Assembly (NCBI GenBank): GCA_001584585.1
Contig: LSYV01000082.1
Coordinates: 130,005 to 149,586, forward strand
DNA: 19,582 nucleotides
DNA from: Gonium pectorale
Lineage: Eukaryota; Chlorophyta; Chlorophyceae; Chlamydomonadales; Volvocaceae
Direction of reading: 5' to 3'
Each line of letters opens with the position of its first letter. Within the stretch, counting starts at the first letter, position 1. The position numbers and the translations under genes were made by a program. Of this stretch, positions 7,901 through 17,198 are shown piece by piece. Below the pieces are notes generated by a model, which saw only the letters and a program-made list of their open reading frames with translations, did no database searches and was not told where the DNA came from.

Positions 7901-10691
7901 CTGTGCCCTCCGCTGCGCTTACTCCTTCCCTCCCCGCTCCTCCTCAACTTGCCCACGGACAGAGAGCAGCCCATTTTAGCCTTTCCCTCTCCCAACCTCT
8001 CCCACCCTCGCCCCTCCCTCCCTCCCCACCTCGCCCCCACCCGCCCCCCTCGCCCCCCACCTGCACGGGCCCCCTGCGCGCCACCAGGTGCACCTCCCGC
8101 ACGCCGCTGCGCCCCGACCCGCCCGCCCCGCCCGCCAGCTGCACCAGCGCGTGCGCCGCCAGGTCGGTGGGCGCGAAGCGGGCGGGCGGCGCCAGCAGCG
8201 CGCGGGCGCAGTCGAGCGCCACGTTGCCGATGCCGCAGATGGCCACCGAGCGGACCTGGAGGTGACGGGGGGGGATATGGGGGCGGGTGGGGGGGGGGGC
8301 TGATTCATAGCGATTGGAGACGGAAGACCACGATTGAGTGGGAACGTGCGAAGGACTGCCGAATCTCTACAAAGGCCTCCACGCTGTGGCCACAGGTCCG
8401 CCGCCGCAAGCACCCCACCCACATCCCACGGCAGCGCGCTCCGCCAAACCCGTCGAGGCAAACCCGTCGAGCTGTGATGGGGCCCACTGCGGCGCAGCTG
8501 CTGTCGTGAGCTGAGGGCCCACGAGGGCGCCTTGAGGAAGGGCGCCACCCGAGCACCTCGCCCCCCACCCATCCACCCACCCCGCCACAAGGGCAGTACC
8601 TGCACCCCACCCCACCCTCCGCCTTGCGGGAGGGCGCCGCCCTCGCGCCTAACCGCACCTGCACCCCCTTTCCCCCGCCGCACCCCATCCTTAAGCCGTC
8701 CTCCCCACTCTCCCCACCTTGGACAGGTCGATGGGCAGCCGCCGCGCGTCCGGGTGGCCGTTGTACCACCACACGAACTCGCGGGCGCTCAACACGCCCG
8801 GGCCCTCCTCGCCCGGCACGCCCAGCCGCCGGTCGCTCTCCGCGCCGTACGCCAGGACCACCTGGGGCGGGGGGGCGGGGCCGGGGGTTTGGGGGGCCGG
8901 GGATGGGGGCCGGGGATGGGGGCCGGGGATGGGGGCCGGGGATGGGGGGTCGGAGCTGTGGAATGGTCGTGATGCTTGCATTACCGAACAACGCCCCACG
9001 GCTTGCTGGAGCGCCATCGATGACCAGGATCCCCAAGCCCCTCACTACCCCGATCCCCAAGCCCCTCACTACCCCGAGCACAGCCGCGTTGAGCCGAGCC
9101 GAGTGAACCCACCCACCGACCCACCCACCCACTCTCCCACCCACCCGCCCACCGACCCACCCACCGCGTGGTGCAGCGCCCTCAGCTCCTCCAGCTGCAC
9201 GTCCACACCCACGCGCACGTTGCCGAAGAAGCTGACCCGCGGGTCGCCAGCCACGGCGCTGAACTGGTTGATCACGTTCTGTGACCGCACAGGGCAGAGT
9301 GTGAATGCCTCTGTGCGTGCGTGTGTGTGTGTGGGGTGGGGGGGGGGGTCGCATCCATGGAGCCCCATGCGCTGGCCGGGCCTTAGGCTGCATCCTTCGT
9401 CATCTGATATCCCACCGTACAAGTGCCCTCAGCGATGTCCCCCGCCCCGCAGCAGGTCGTCATCAGAAATCCCAACCTTAGAGCGCCCCCAGTAGTGCCG
9501 CCCTCCCCCCGGGGCTACTGAGAATGCCTCCCAACCCACTCCCCCCCCCGCCGGATCCAGTGGTAGGCTCGACCCGTATCCTCGTGCTGAGCTGCTGCCA
9601 GCCCAAGGCCCCTCACTTTGCCATCTGGAGTGGGAATGTGAACCCGCGACGCAACCATTGCACACATGTACACATTGACTTACGCGTCGGGGGGCAAGGC
9701 TCCGTTCCTACCCGCCCACCCGCCCGCCCACCTTGGTGTCCTGGTGGTCGGGCGCAACGCCGGATCGCACCAGCCCAAACGGCGTGGGCAGCCGGTCCTG
9801 CGGGCGGCAGGCGGTCGGCGGTGGGGGCGGTCGGCGGGGAAAGAGTCTTCCGCTGGCACTGCCGACGGCGCCAACACCCGGGGGCCGGGGCCCGCCAACC
9901 CATCGGCCCATCACGTCCCGATGAACTCAACCCCGGCCAGAGAGCGCAGCCGGGACTGCGACTGCGACCGGTGCGGAGCAGAGCCGGGCAGAGCGGAGCA
10001 GCAGAGCGGGGCGGGGCGGGGCGGAGAGGGAGGGCGCCCCGCAGTGAGCGCGGAGCTGGGCCTATTGCGGCCGCCGCCCGCCCAGCTGCCACCTCTGTTG
10101 CAGTCGCAGGTGACGCAAAGCAGCACCTGGATGCGCCCCTCATGCCCTGGACGGCTCAGGGGCGCTCCTGCGTAGCCCAGGCCCAGGCCCTGGCCCAGGC
10201 CGTGGCCCTGACCCCCCTCACCAGGACGCACACGTGCACCTTGTCCCCGTAGCGCTTGAGGAGCTGCGGCGCGGGGACAACGATGGCGGGGTGATGGCGG
10301 GGACCGGCGCAGTGTGAGTGGCATGGGTAGGGGCGAGGCAGGAGGTAACCTCCGGTGTGGGCAGAGACGGGCCTTGTGTGGCGATGATGTGAAGGGCAAT
10401 GGGGACTGGGGGCCTTCAAGGGCTAGGAGCCAAACACCCGTGGACCGTGAGGGCGCACGCTGCTCATGGGGCGGCACTGCGCAACACCCGGCGCGAGTGC
10501 GGACGGCTCACCCTATCCACTGTGTAGAGTCCGGCCGGACCAGAGCCCACCACGCACACGTGGAGCTTGTTGGAAGCGGCGTCGATCGCCGCTGAGCTGA
10601 ACGCGGGCAGCGCCCCGAGCAGCGCCCGGCAGCCTAGCTTCCCAACAGGCAGCTGCCATTGCGAGCACAGCGCTGCAGCCGCAAGCGGCAT
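4977..10691 (-). CDS. FDXR: Mitochondrial adrenodoxin-type ferredoxin-NADP+ reductase (FDXR/MFDR family)
   Basis: This flavoenzyme passes electrons from NADPH through FAD to mitochondrial [2Fe-2S] ferredoxin, which feeds Fe-S cluster assembly and related steps. Ten exons in transcript order: 10691-10512, 10263-10222, 9797-9732, 9278-9165, 8861-8718, 8255-8061, 7617-7341, 6885-6752, 6416-6357, 5339-4977, about 524 aa. All introns are GT-AG; phases are 0 except intron 7 (phase 1). Residues 1-40 are basic/Ala-rich and low in acid, fitting a mitochondrial presequence. FAD-binding VGSGPAG is at 48-54, then [13 protein letters not shown] (80-92), NADPH-site GIGNVALD (190-197), ARRGP (241-245, where relatives bind the 2'-phosphate), LKSIGYKG, and FAD-site [13 protein letters not shown] (424-436). 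The C-terminus ends in the family-typical [15 protein letters not shown]. Animal enzymes are about 490 aa. The extra length includes an Ala/Pro stretch before the last FAD motif. No key motif is missing. The identity is firm; exon ends are hand-placed but keep frame throughout. Confidence 0.95.
5321..5670 (-). repeat. Duplicated exon-10 edge and diverged repeats in FDXR intron 9
   Basis: The acceptor edge of exon 10 (about 5323-5349, containing GAGTCGCCGGGGGCCG on the + strand) is repeated with few changes at about 5461-5487 inside intron 9. The copy includes a CCCGCAG acceptor ending at 5478. A second pair of related blocks, each with GGGCGGTGAG then CAACACACGGGC, lies at about 5378-5446 and 5583-5652. 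Intron 9 (5340-6356, 1017 nt) is the longest in the gene, and these duplications may explain part of its length. Confidence 0.7.
7009..7095 (-). repeat. Direct repeat in FDXR intron 7
   Basis: CCCCTCTAATCTGGGGG occurs at 7011-7027 and again at 7079-7095. The copies are almost palindromic in outline (CCCC...GGGG), so each could fold into a short hairpin. They sit inside intron 7 (6886-7340). No mobile element was recognised around them. Confidence 0.7.
8897..8948 (-). repeat. 13-bp G-rich minisatellite, four copies, in FDXR intron 4
   Basis: CCGGGGATGGGGG is repeated four times without error (8897-8909, 8910-8922, 8923-8935, 8936-8948). Dense G-runs on the + strand (the template strand of FDXR) could form a G-quadruplex, with a C-rich partner on the coding strand. 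It lies 36 bp from the intron 4 acceptor. Confidence 0.9.
9028..9075 (-). repeat. 24-bp perfect tandem duplication in FDXR intron 4
   Basis: The 24-base unit at 9028-9051, starting GATCCCCAAGCC, is repeated exactly at 9052-9075. With the 13-bp array and the CCCA-rich tract it makes most of intron 4 repetitive. Confidence 0.9.
9108..9164 (-). repeat. (CCCA)n-type simple repeat at the 5' end of FDXR intron 4
   Basis: The + strand reads as interrupted CCCACCCACC units up to the donor. In the transcript the intron therefore opens with about a dozen GGG runs directly after the GTGGGT splice donor. This is strong G-quadruplex potential in the pre-mRNA. Confidence 0.85.
9397..9516 (-). repeat. Imperfect 60-bp tandem duplication in FDXR intron 3
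   Basis: TCGTCATC at 9397 and again at 9457 begins two parallel blocks, each continuing through ATCCCA, then CCCTCAG or CCCCCAG, then a C-rich run. The copies are diverged, so this is an old duplication inside intron 3 (9279-9731). Confidence 0.65.
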
Positions 10692-11200
10692 GATGAGCGC
10701 AGCGGGGTCCGTGTCAGTGTCGGAGAGTCGCCTGCTAGGTCGGTTGGTTGAGTAAGGCAGGCTCCAGGAACAACTACTAAGAGGCGTCTAGCGGCATACG
10801 CTGCTCAGGGTCTCGACGCGGTGTTGAGGGGGAATCCAGGGAGCTGGCAGGGTTGCTCGTTCAAGCACGGGTATGCCGTGAAGGTGCCACCTGCGCGGAA
10901 CCGCGATTCGGTGTCGGTTGGGCGCATGCCACGTTGGGCAGACGTGTGACCTTATTGCGCATCTTGCATGCATACTATCACCTCTGCAACATGTCAAGAG
11001 TACAGCAGCTGTGAAGTGCTGACGAGGGACTTGAATGTCGCGGGGGAAATTGATGCGCCAGTGGCAAGTGGCTTGCTTCAATAGATCATTCGGCTCTGCC
11101 GCCTTGCGCGGCAGGTAGTGGGTGGGTGGAGCGGTCTTCCATTTCTACAACCACTCGTGAGCGGCAAGGAGCACGGAGGCGTTGACAGTCAGTATTGCAA
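10692..11200. promoter_or_regulatory. Shared divergent promoter region between FDXR and the CPBP-like gene
   Basis: These 509 bp separate the FDXR start codon (CAT at 10689-10691) from the ATG at 11201 on the other strand. They must hold both 5' UTRs and both promoters. GC falls compared with the flanking exons. I see no convincing TATA box, long repeat or ORF with family similarity. That the region drives both genes is inferred from orientation alone. Confidence 0.55.
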
Positions 11201-14200
11201 ATGGACGCTAGTATCTCTAGCTCGACCAAGGTGCGCAGCAGTGGAGGTCGATGCTGGAGGAACCTTCCGTCCAGTTATGCGGTCGTCGGAGGCCTCGCCG
11301 GGTCTGCGGTGGCCTCTTGTGGGATACGCCAAAAAGCTGACTCATGGCACACCCCTCTCTCGCCGCAGGTCCCTGCCGGACCCAGTAAGAGCTCGCGTGC
11401 GCGGCGCACAGCGTCAGCGTGCTCGAGTCGACCACGCAGCCGCTTCCCAGAGCTCTCGGGTCGAAAGTGCAGCGGAATGCAGCGGTGCTCCTCCCCCTCC
11501 GCCGCTCTGGTGAACGGGCGGGCAGGGGGCCGCGACAGGCGCAGCGCCATCCCACGTCGTCCCGCCATGGCCGCCTCCGCCCCCGGGCGAGAGCTCCTGA
11601 CCACCGACGCCAAGCGACCCCAGCAGCCCGCCCTCCCGCAACCTCCCTCCCCCGCCAGCGCCCACACGCGGCGCTCCGGCGGCAGCCCCGGCCCCGGCCC
11701 GGGGGGTGATCCCAGCGACCCCGGCCCCGGGCCCGGCCAGCAGCCCGAGGGCCCAGGCGGGCCCGGGGGCGGCGGCCTGTCCTTCCGCCTCCGGTACTGG
11801 ATCCTGCTCCTCACGGAGTACGGCGGTATATACGGCACGGCGGCTGTCGTACTGGGCGCACTGTGTCACGTGGATGCCCTGGGCGGGCTCCACTGGGACC
11901 AGGGCGATGTGGCGCTGGGCCTGGGCCTCATGGCCCCCGTGCTGCTGTTCGACGCGCTGGTGGGGCTGCCCGACTGGTCGACCCGTGGCGAGGACGAGGC
12001 CAAGGCCGTGGTGTCCCTCTTCGTGGACCCCAAGCTGCTGGCGGCCGCCAAGGAGGAGCGCCAGGAGCTGTTGGCGGCGCGGAAGCGCCAGCAGGCCGCG
12101 GCTGGCGGCAGCGCGCAGGGGAAATCTGGGCGGCATGGGGACGGCGGGTCGGCGGATGCGTCGGAGACGGCGACGACGACGGGCCGCCCAACCGGTTCGG
12201 GCGGTGGCGGGGACGCGCTGGATGCGGCGATGGAGGCGGTCACGGCAATGGCCGCCAGCAGCGCCAGCGGCGCCGATGGCAGCGGTGGCGCGGTGGAGTC
12301 TGGCACCGGAGGTGCGGCGCATGGCTCGCCAGCAGGAGCAGCAGCAGCCACCACCGGAGGCGGAGGCGGGCCGCCGCCCAGCCCGGTATGGGCGGCGGTC
12401 CAGCGGTTGCGGATTGCGATGGAGCTAATGCAGGTCGGCGCTGGTGCTGTGAAGGGGCAGGGGGGGCCAAGGGGGCGCGGGGCAGAAACGGGAGCGGTTT
12501 GGAAGCGGACGAAGGGCAGGTGGGCGGCGGAGAACGGGGTTGTGCTGGGGCAGGGTGCGCCGTCTGGGGGATTTGCTGTGAAGGGCCGAGTAGATGGGTG
12601 GGTGCGTGCGGACGGGACCGGACGGGACGGGACGGGATGGGGCCACTTCCGTTGGGCTGCATGTGGCGCCGGGGGCCGTGCGGCTGCTATTTCTCTGACT
12701 CGGGGACTTGCAGCGGTACCTGTCGGCTGGCGCAGGTTCGCGTAGGTGGCACATGGGCGCAACGCCATGTGCTGGGTGACGGGGTGCCGGCACAGTAGGT
12801 GGCACATGGGCACCGCAAGCCAGCTGTGTGTGCCGTGGGTGGCTGCGGGCACGCGCACCTGCGTACCATGTGGGCACGAATGTGGGGCGCGACAAGCGTG
12901 GGGCCGCAAGCGGGCACACAAACACGAGGCTGGGGCGGGAACGTCGCGTGGCCGGGGGCCCGACGGCCCAGCCCAGGGAGGGCGGCTGCAGCCCCCGTGG
13001 GCCTGCGGGCTCCCCCCCCTGCCGCACGGACCCTGCTCCAGACCGCCGCACGCTTGCACAACCCCCACCGGTGCACGCGATTCGGGCGGGCGCAAACACG
13101 CTTGCTCTGCCCTTCCCTCACTACCTTCGCCTCCGCCTCTCATGTCGCCCCCCCATGGCTGCAAACCAACCCTCTCCCCCTCCCCGTGGCTGCAGGAGTC
13201 CTCCGTCCGCAACAACCCCGGCGCGCGGCTGACGCCGCTGCAGGAGGCGGCCGTCATTGTGGCGGGCGTGACGGCCGAGGAGATGCTGTACCGGGCGGTG
13301 CTGCTGACGCTGTTCGGCCGCTGGCTGCGCGACCGCGCCTACGAGGCCGGCGCCGAGGAGACGCTGACGCTGCTGGCCGGGCCCGGCGGCGCAGGGGGGC
13401 TGGCGGTGGACACGGACGCGGCGGCCAGTTGGGCGGCCCTGGCGGTGGGGCTGGTGCTGGGGGCGGCCGTATTCGCGGCCAAGGCCTGGCAGGTGCGGAT
13501 GGCGGGGTGCGAGTGAAGCCGGCAGTGGGGTTGGTGAAACAGGAGGAGGGAAGCCGGAGTGGAGTGGTGCTGCATGTCGTCATGGTGAAGTGTTCCTCCC
13601 GTTGGGCAGCGTCTTAGTGGAGGGCTCGGACGGGGGTAGGTGCTTTTGGGTCCCTGCCGTTGCGGCGTGGCCCGTGCTGGATGCGCATCCTGGCTTGCGG
13701 GCCGACCGTGCTGCTCGTCCGCAACAGGCGGGCTGGCCGCCCGCTCCTGTCGCCCGTGGCTCCCAAGCACCCTCACGTGTCGGCTGCCGCCCCCCGTCGC
13801 TCCGCAGGAGACCACTATGGCTAAGCGGCTGCGGGCGGCGCAGGCGGCGCAGCGGGAGGAGCTGGCCAAGGAGATACGGTGGGTGCCTGTACACGCAGCC
13901 GCCCGTTGGGTGTCCCCGGTCTCAATTGCAGGTTTCCACGCTCCCTTCTTTACGGCTCGCTCTTCCCTTGCCATCACTCTCATCCCACAGCGCCTCCTAC
14001 CCCTTCCGTGTCCCCGGCCCCGCAGCAAGCAGCGGCTTATGGGGCAGCAGCGCACGCTGGAGGAGCTGCAGACGGAGGCGGAGCTCATGGTGCGGGGGGC
14101 AGTGTGGGGCGGGGGCCTACGGGGCGGGGGGCATGGGGCATGGGCCGGAAGCGAGACGGGGCAGGGGCCTACGTGGCGGGGAGTCGCGGTCGACGCACGC

Positions 14201-15708
14201 GGACGCGGGCAATGAGATGTGCATGAGATGGCGTGGTATGGCGTGGCGTATGCACACGAGGCGTTGGGCGCGCACTCTATTTCTTATTCAACAGCAGATC
14301 TGAAACACAACCAAAGGTGGGTGTGTGAGCTCATCCCGGAGCGCAGCCCTTCATGCCGACGCCCAGCGTGGCGTCCCACCAAAACCCCGCCCCTGCCCCC
14401 TTATGGCCCCCCCGCCGCGACCGGCCCCCCACCAGACCGTGCTTGAGGCGGCCCAGGCGCACCTGGCCTCCTCCATCGGGGTGCAGGGCGCGCTGGTGTG
14501 GGCGCTGGAGGGCAGCCGGGAGGTACTGCAGGTGGGCGCAGGCGGGTGGGAGGCCGCAGCCCGTGGGGGGTCCCGAGGAGGGGGGTCCCGTGGGGGTGTT
14601 CCCGGAGGGGCTGGACCTGCTGGACCGGCAGGGCTGGCTTGGCGCGGTTTCCGGCCGTTGCTTCGCTGCCCCTGGCCCCGTGACGCACGCGCTACCCTAT
14701 ATCCTACGGCCGGACGCCCCACATGCACATCATCGCCAGTGGCGGTGTTGGCGGGGGCACTGCCGGACTCGCCAGCGGCCCGTCATGTACTCATGTTTGA
14801 TCAGGCCGCTGGGACCTGCCCCCCGGGCAAGCAGCTCATGCCACCCTGCCTTTGACGCGGTACCCACGGTGGCCTCCATGCTCGCTCGCGGCGTCGCGGC
14901 GTCACCTCGGCCGCGCCCTCTCCTCCCACGAGCGCCCCCTCGTCTCATCCTCTTCGCTGTCACCCCCACCCCCCACCCACGTCACGCGCTCGATCCGCTA
15001 CCCTTCTTCATCTACCCCCCCCCCCTCCCCGCTCGCCCGCGTACCGGCTGCCTGCGGCCTCGCGTCAGGTGGCCGCCGCCGGCTCGTCCTTCCTGCTGAC
15101 GGGCAACCTGGCGGCGCCGCTGGCTGGCGGGCTGGCGGCGCAGGCGCTGGTGTCGGCGTACCAGCGGCTGGGGCTGCGCAGGTCCATGCAGGTGGGGGGG
15201 GGGGCGCGGCAGGATGGCGGGAGGGAGGGAGGCCGGGCGGGCGGGCGGGCGGGCGGGCGTTGCTGGGTGCGGTTGCTGGGTGGGCTCGGGGTGGGCAGCT
15301 CATCTTGGGGGGACTGTCAGACAAAAGGTGTTGGAATAGTGCGTGGCGCTGCAGTAATCCTCGCGGCGTATGCCGGGACCCAGGGACCTCGCGATAGGTC
15401 GACGGCGCTAGCCGCAAGACCTCAGTACAGTAATGGGCCTTGGTGTCGTAAGCTTGGTTTGCTTGCTGGCTGTCGTAACCAGCTGCCTAAGGGCGATTGT
15501 CCTTCCCTCGCCCGTTGCCGTGACCCTCCAGCGCCGGGCGGAGGTCGTGGCCCGGAGGCGGCAAAAACAGCAGCAGGAGGCGGCGGAGGCGGAGGCAGCA
15601 AAAGCAGCGGCGCCGGCGACGTCGGCAGAGGCTGCGACGGCCCCTGGCTCCGGCTCGAGGGAGACGGAGGGCGAAGGGTCCGAGGGGGGCTCACGCGGGA
15701 GCGAGTAG
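11201..15708 (+). CDS. CPBP/CAAX-protease-like multi-pass membrane protein, probably plastid, likely non-catalytic
   Basis: Eight exons, 11201-11230, 11369-12433, 13196-13492, 13808-13878, 14026-14089, 14436-14531, 15069-15191 and 15532-15708, encode about 640 aa. The frame is kept at every junction (phases 0,0,0,2,0,0,0). The N-terminus is Ser/Arg/Ala-rich and acid-poor, like a transit peptide. Membrane segments are visible at about 155-177 (WILLLTEYGGIYGTAAVVLG) and 190-212, then a disordered Gly/Ala/Ser linker (about 250-350). The CPBP-like core follows: SVRNNPGARLTPLQEAAV, then EEMLYR (393-398, the EExxxR motif), a hydrophobic helix (443-458), an amphipathic Lys/Arg/Glu-rich helix, GVQGALVWALEG, and TGNLAAPLAGGLAAQ (552-566). 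It ends in a charged coiled-coil-like tail. Family members normally carry His in FxxxH and HxxxN/D; here the aligned positions are non-His. From memory the core resembles plant chloroplast CAAX-like proteins. Weakest points are intron 1 and the GTCGGC donor after 12433. Confidence 0.8.
12742..12811 (+). repeat. 17-bp direct repeat in intron 2 of the CPBP-like gene
   Basis: GTAGGTGGCACATGGGC is present exactly at 12742-12758 and 12795-12811. A tandem GACGG-type simple repeat lies nearby at about 12611-12638. Both are inside the 762-nt intron 2 (12434-13195). Confidence 0.85.
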
Positions 15709-17180
15709 CGGCACGGCCATTGGGAGCGACATCTAGGTATGGCTCTTGGCGGCTGGAGCGCACGCTACGGCAAAGCGGCACAGCTGTAGGGGGTGCTGCG
15801 GGGTGAGGGTTGGCCAGGAGGCGTGATAGCAGTTGCAGGTCGGTAGCGTGACATATGGGTGGTTCTGTTCGTTGGCCTGTGAGCCCCGGGTGTCGCTTCG
15901 CAGTGGATGACGAACCATGAGGCCCCTCCCCATCAGTCCCGCCTTATGGATCTTTGTGGATCCATGCCGCACGGCATGCAAAGGCCGGCTAGCTAGCGAT
16001 GCTGTGTGCGCGATGTGGCATGCAGAGAAGGCGGGTGTTGGCCAAGGTGGGTGTCACGGGCAAACGTGGGGTTGTTGAGCCTGGCAGTTGACGGGTAGGC
16101 GTTGGTCGCTTTTCCCCACTTTGCAATGCGCGCCGTTGGTTAGTGACGGCGTGGAAGCGTGAGCGCGGCGCTTCAGCACTTCGCACCTTTGTACATTCTT
16201 TTCAGTGGTGCGCATGTTGGTCGTAGCCGCGAGCGTGCTTAAGAGGCCTTGGTGCTATCGGCCGAATGGCGGAAAGTGTTGTTGCCGCCTGGCTGGGTCG
16301 CTAGCGGCTCTCGGTCGTAGCGATCGGTAGGAGAGGCGGGGCGACGCACGCGCAGGATAACACGCACGCTCGCACACGACATACGCAGATGCCAAGACGC
16401 GGCCTTGGCCCCCTGGGTGGCCCAAACGTTTTCAGCGGGGCGACATGGCGCGACCCCCACACGTACCGCCCATGCGCCGGTGTTGGGCTCCCACATTTGA
16501 TTACAGCCGTACAGTGCTGCGAGGCCGCCGGTTGGCATGCATCTCGCACTTGTGCCGTACGCGTGTGGTACGGCGTCTTTCCGTGTTTAATTTGCTGGGT
16601 TTGATTTGCGGGCTGTGTGCAGCTGATGTCGTTGAGTGCGAGGCGGCGCATTGTGTACGCCTGTGTGATGTTGTTCAGGCCAGGGCTGGACAGGTTTTGC
16701 TCCCAAGACAGGAAGGGATGTTGAGGCGTTGCGAACCGGCTCAGGTCCCACGTTGACAACCCGGCTCACATGCACATAGCCAGCGCGTGTGAGCGGCATC
16801 ACTGGTGCGCGTGTTACTCTGCCCATCTTGGCCTGCCAGTCGGCGGTGCGGCTGCCGGCGGAAATAACACGGAAATATCACTCTGCCGCATTCGGACACC
16901 AATGTAGCGCTGGCGGATGCACCTGAGTGAGGCCAGGACGCAGCCCTCAGCGGCTGCGCGCAACAGAGCCAAACACTCCTTCTCGCCCAGTGGCGCCAGG
17001 CTGTTCCCGGAGCCGATGGGCCCTTCTGCTGGGCGCCTCTGCCACGCGCAGCCAGTCCGCCAGCTCTGTGTGCCCTCGGCGGAGGGCGGCGGCCACATGC
17101 CACACTTCCCACAGGGACCGCCAGTGCGAGAGAACACACTTCCAGGTGGCCCGCCTACGCCGCAGCTGTCATGAAGGTAC
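15709..17180 (+). other. Probable long 3' UTR of the CPBP-like gene; no other gene recognised
   Basis: After the TAG at 15706-15708 the first TGTAA on the + strand is at 17181, implying a 3' UTR of about 1.47 kb, longer than usual. Frames on the - strand at 16301-16759 and 16814-17137 are open, but I recognise no domain in them and no clear promoter. An unannotated short gene or an element remnant within 16800-17180 cannot be excluded. Confidence 0.45.
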
Positions 17181-17185
17181 TGTAA
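17181..17185 (+). terminator. TGTAA poly(A) signal of the CPBP-like gene, followed by a palindrome
   Basis: TGTAA at 17181-17185 is followed at once by GTCGACGTCGAC (17187-17198), a perfect 12-bp palindrome in the expected cleavage zone. Further TGTAA copies at 17309-17313 and 17502-17506 could be alternative sites. On the other strand TTACA occurs at 17324-17328 and 17335-17339. Confidence 0.55.
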
Positions 17186-17198
17186 GGTCGACGTCGAC

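Noticed and set aside
7976..8683. Long Arg/Pro/Trp-rich frames through FDXR exons and introns
   Set aside because: These are alternative-frame shadows of FDXR exon 6 and its GC-rich introns. The FDXR frame alone gives family motifs.
9108..9164. Regular CCCA-type repeats considered as telomere-like or CRISPR-like array
   Set aside because: There are no spacers of constant length and the unit is irregular. It is a simple repeat inside an intron.
11863..12798. Second long frame overlapping exon 2 of the CPBP-like gene
   Set aside because: It is Arg/Gly-rich, shadowing the hydrophobic membrane-segment frame, and runs on into intron sequence.
14547..14660. Possible extra exon reading PVGGPEEGGPVGVFPEG in the CPBP-like gene
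   Set aside because: It would need an intron of only about 28 nt after 14531. Joining 14531 directly to 15069 keeps frame and gives a continuous membrane-domain sequence.
16814..17137. Minus-strand frame (about 107 aa) with a fairly normal composition
   Set aside because: I considered a short gene or retroelement remnant, but no catalytic or zinc-binding motif is visible and no supporting splice or promoter signal was found. Kept only as a point to check.
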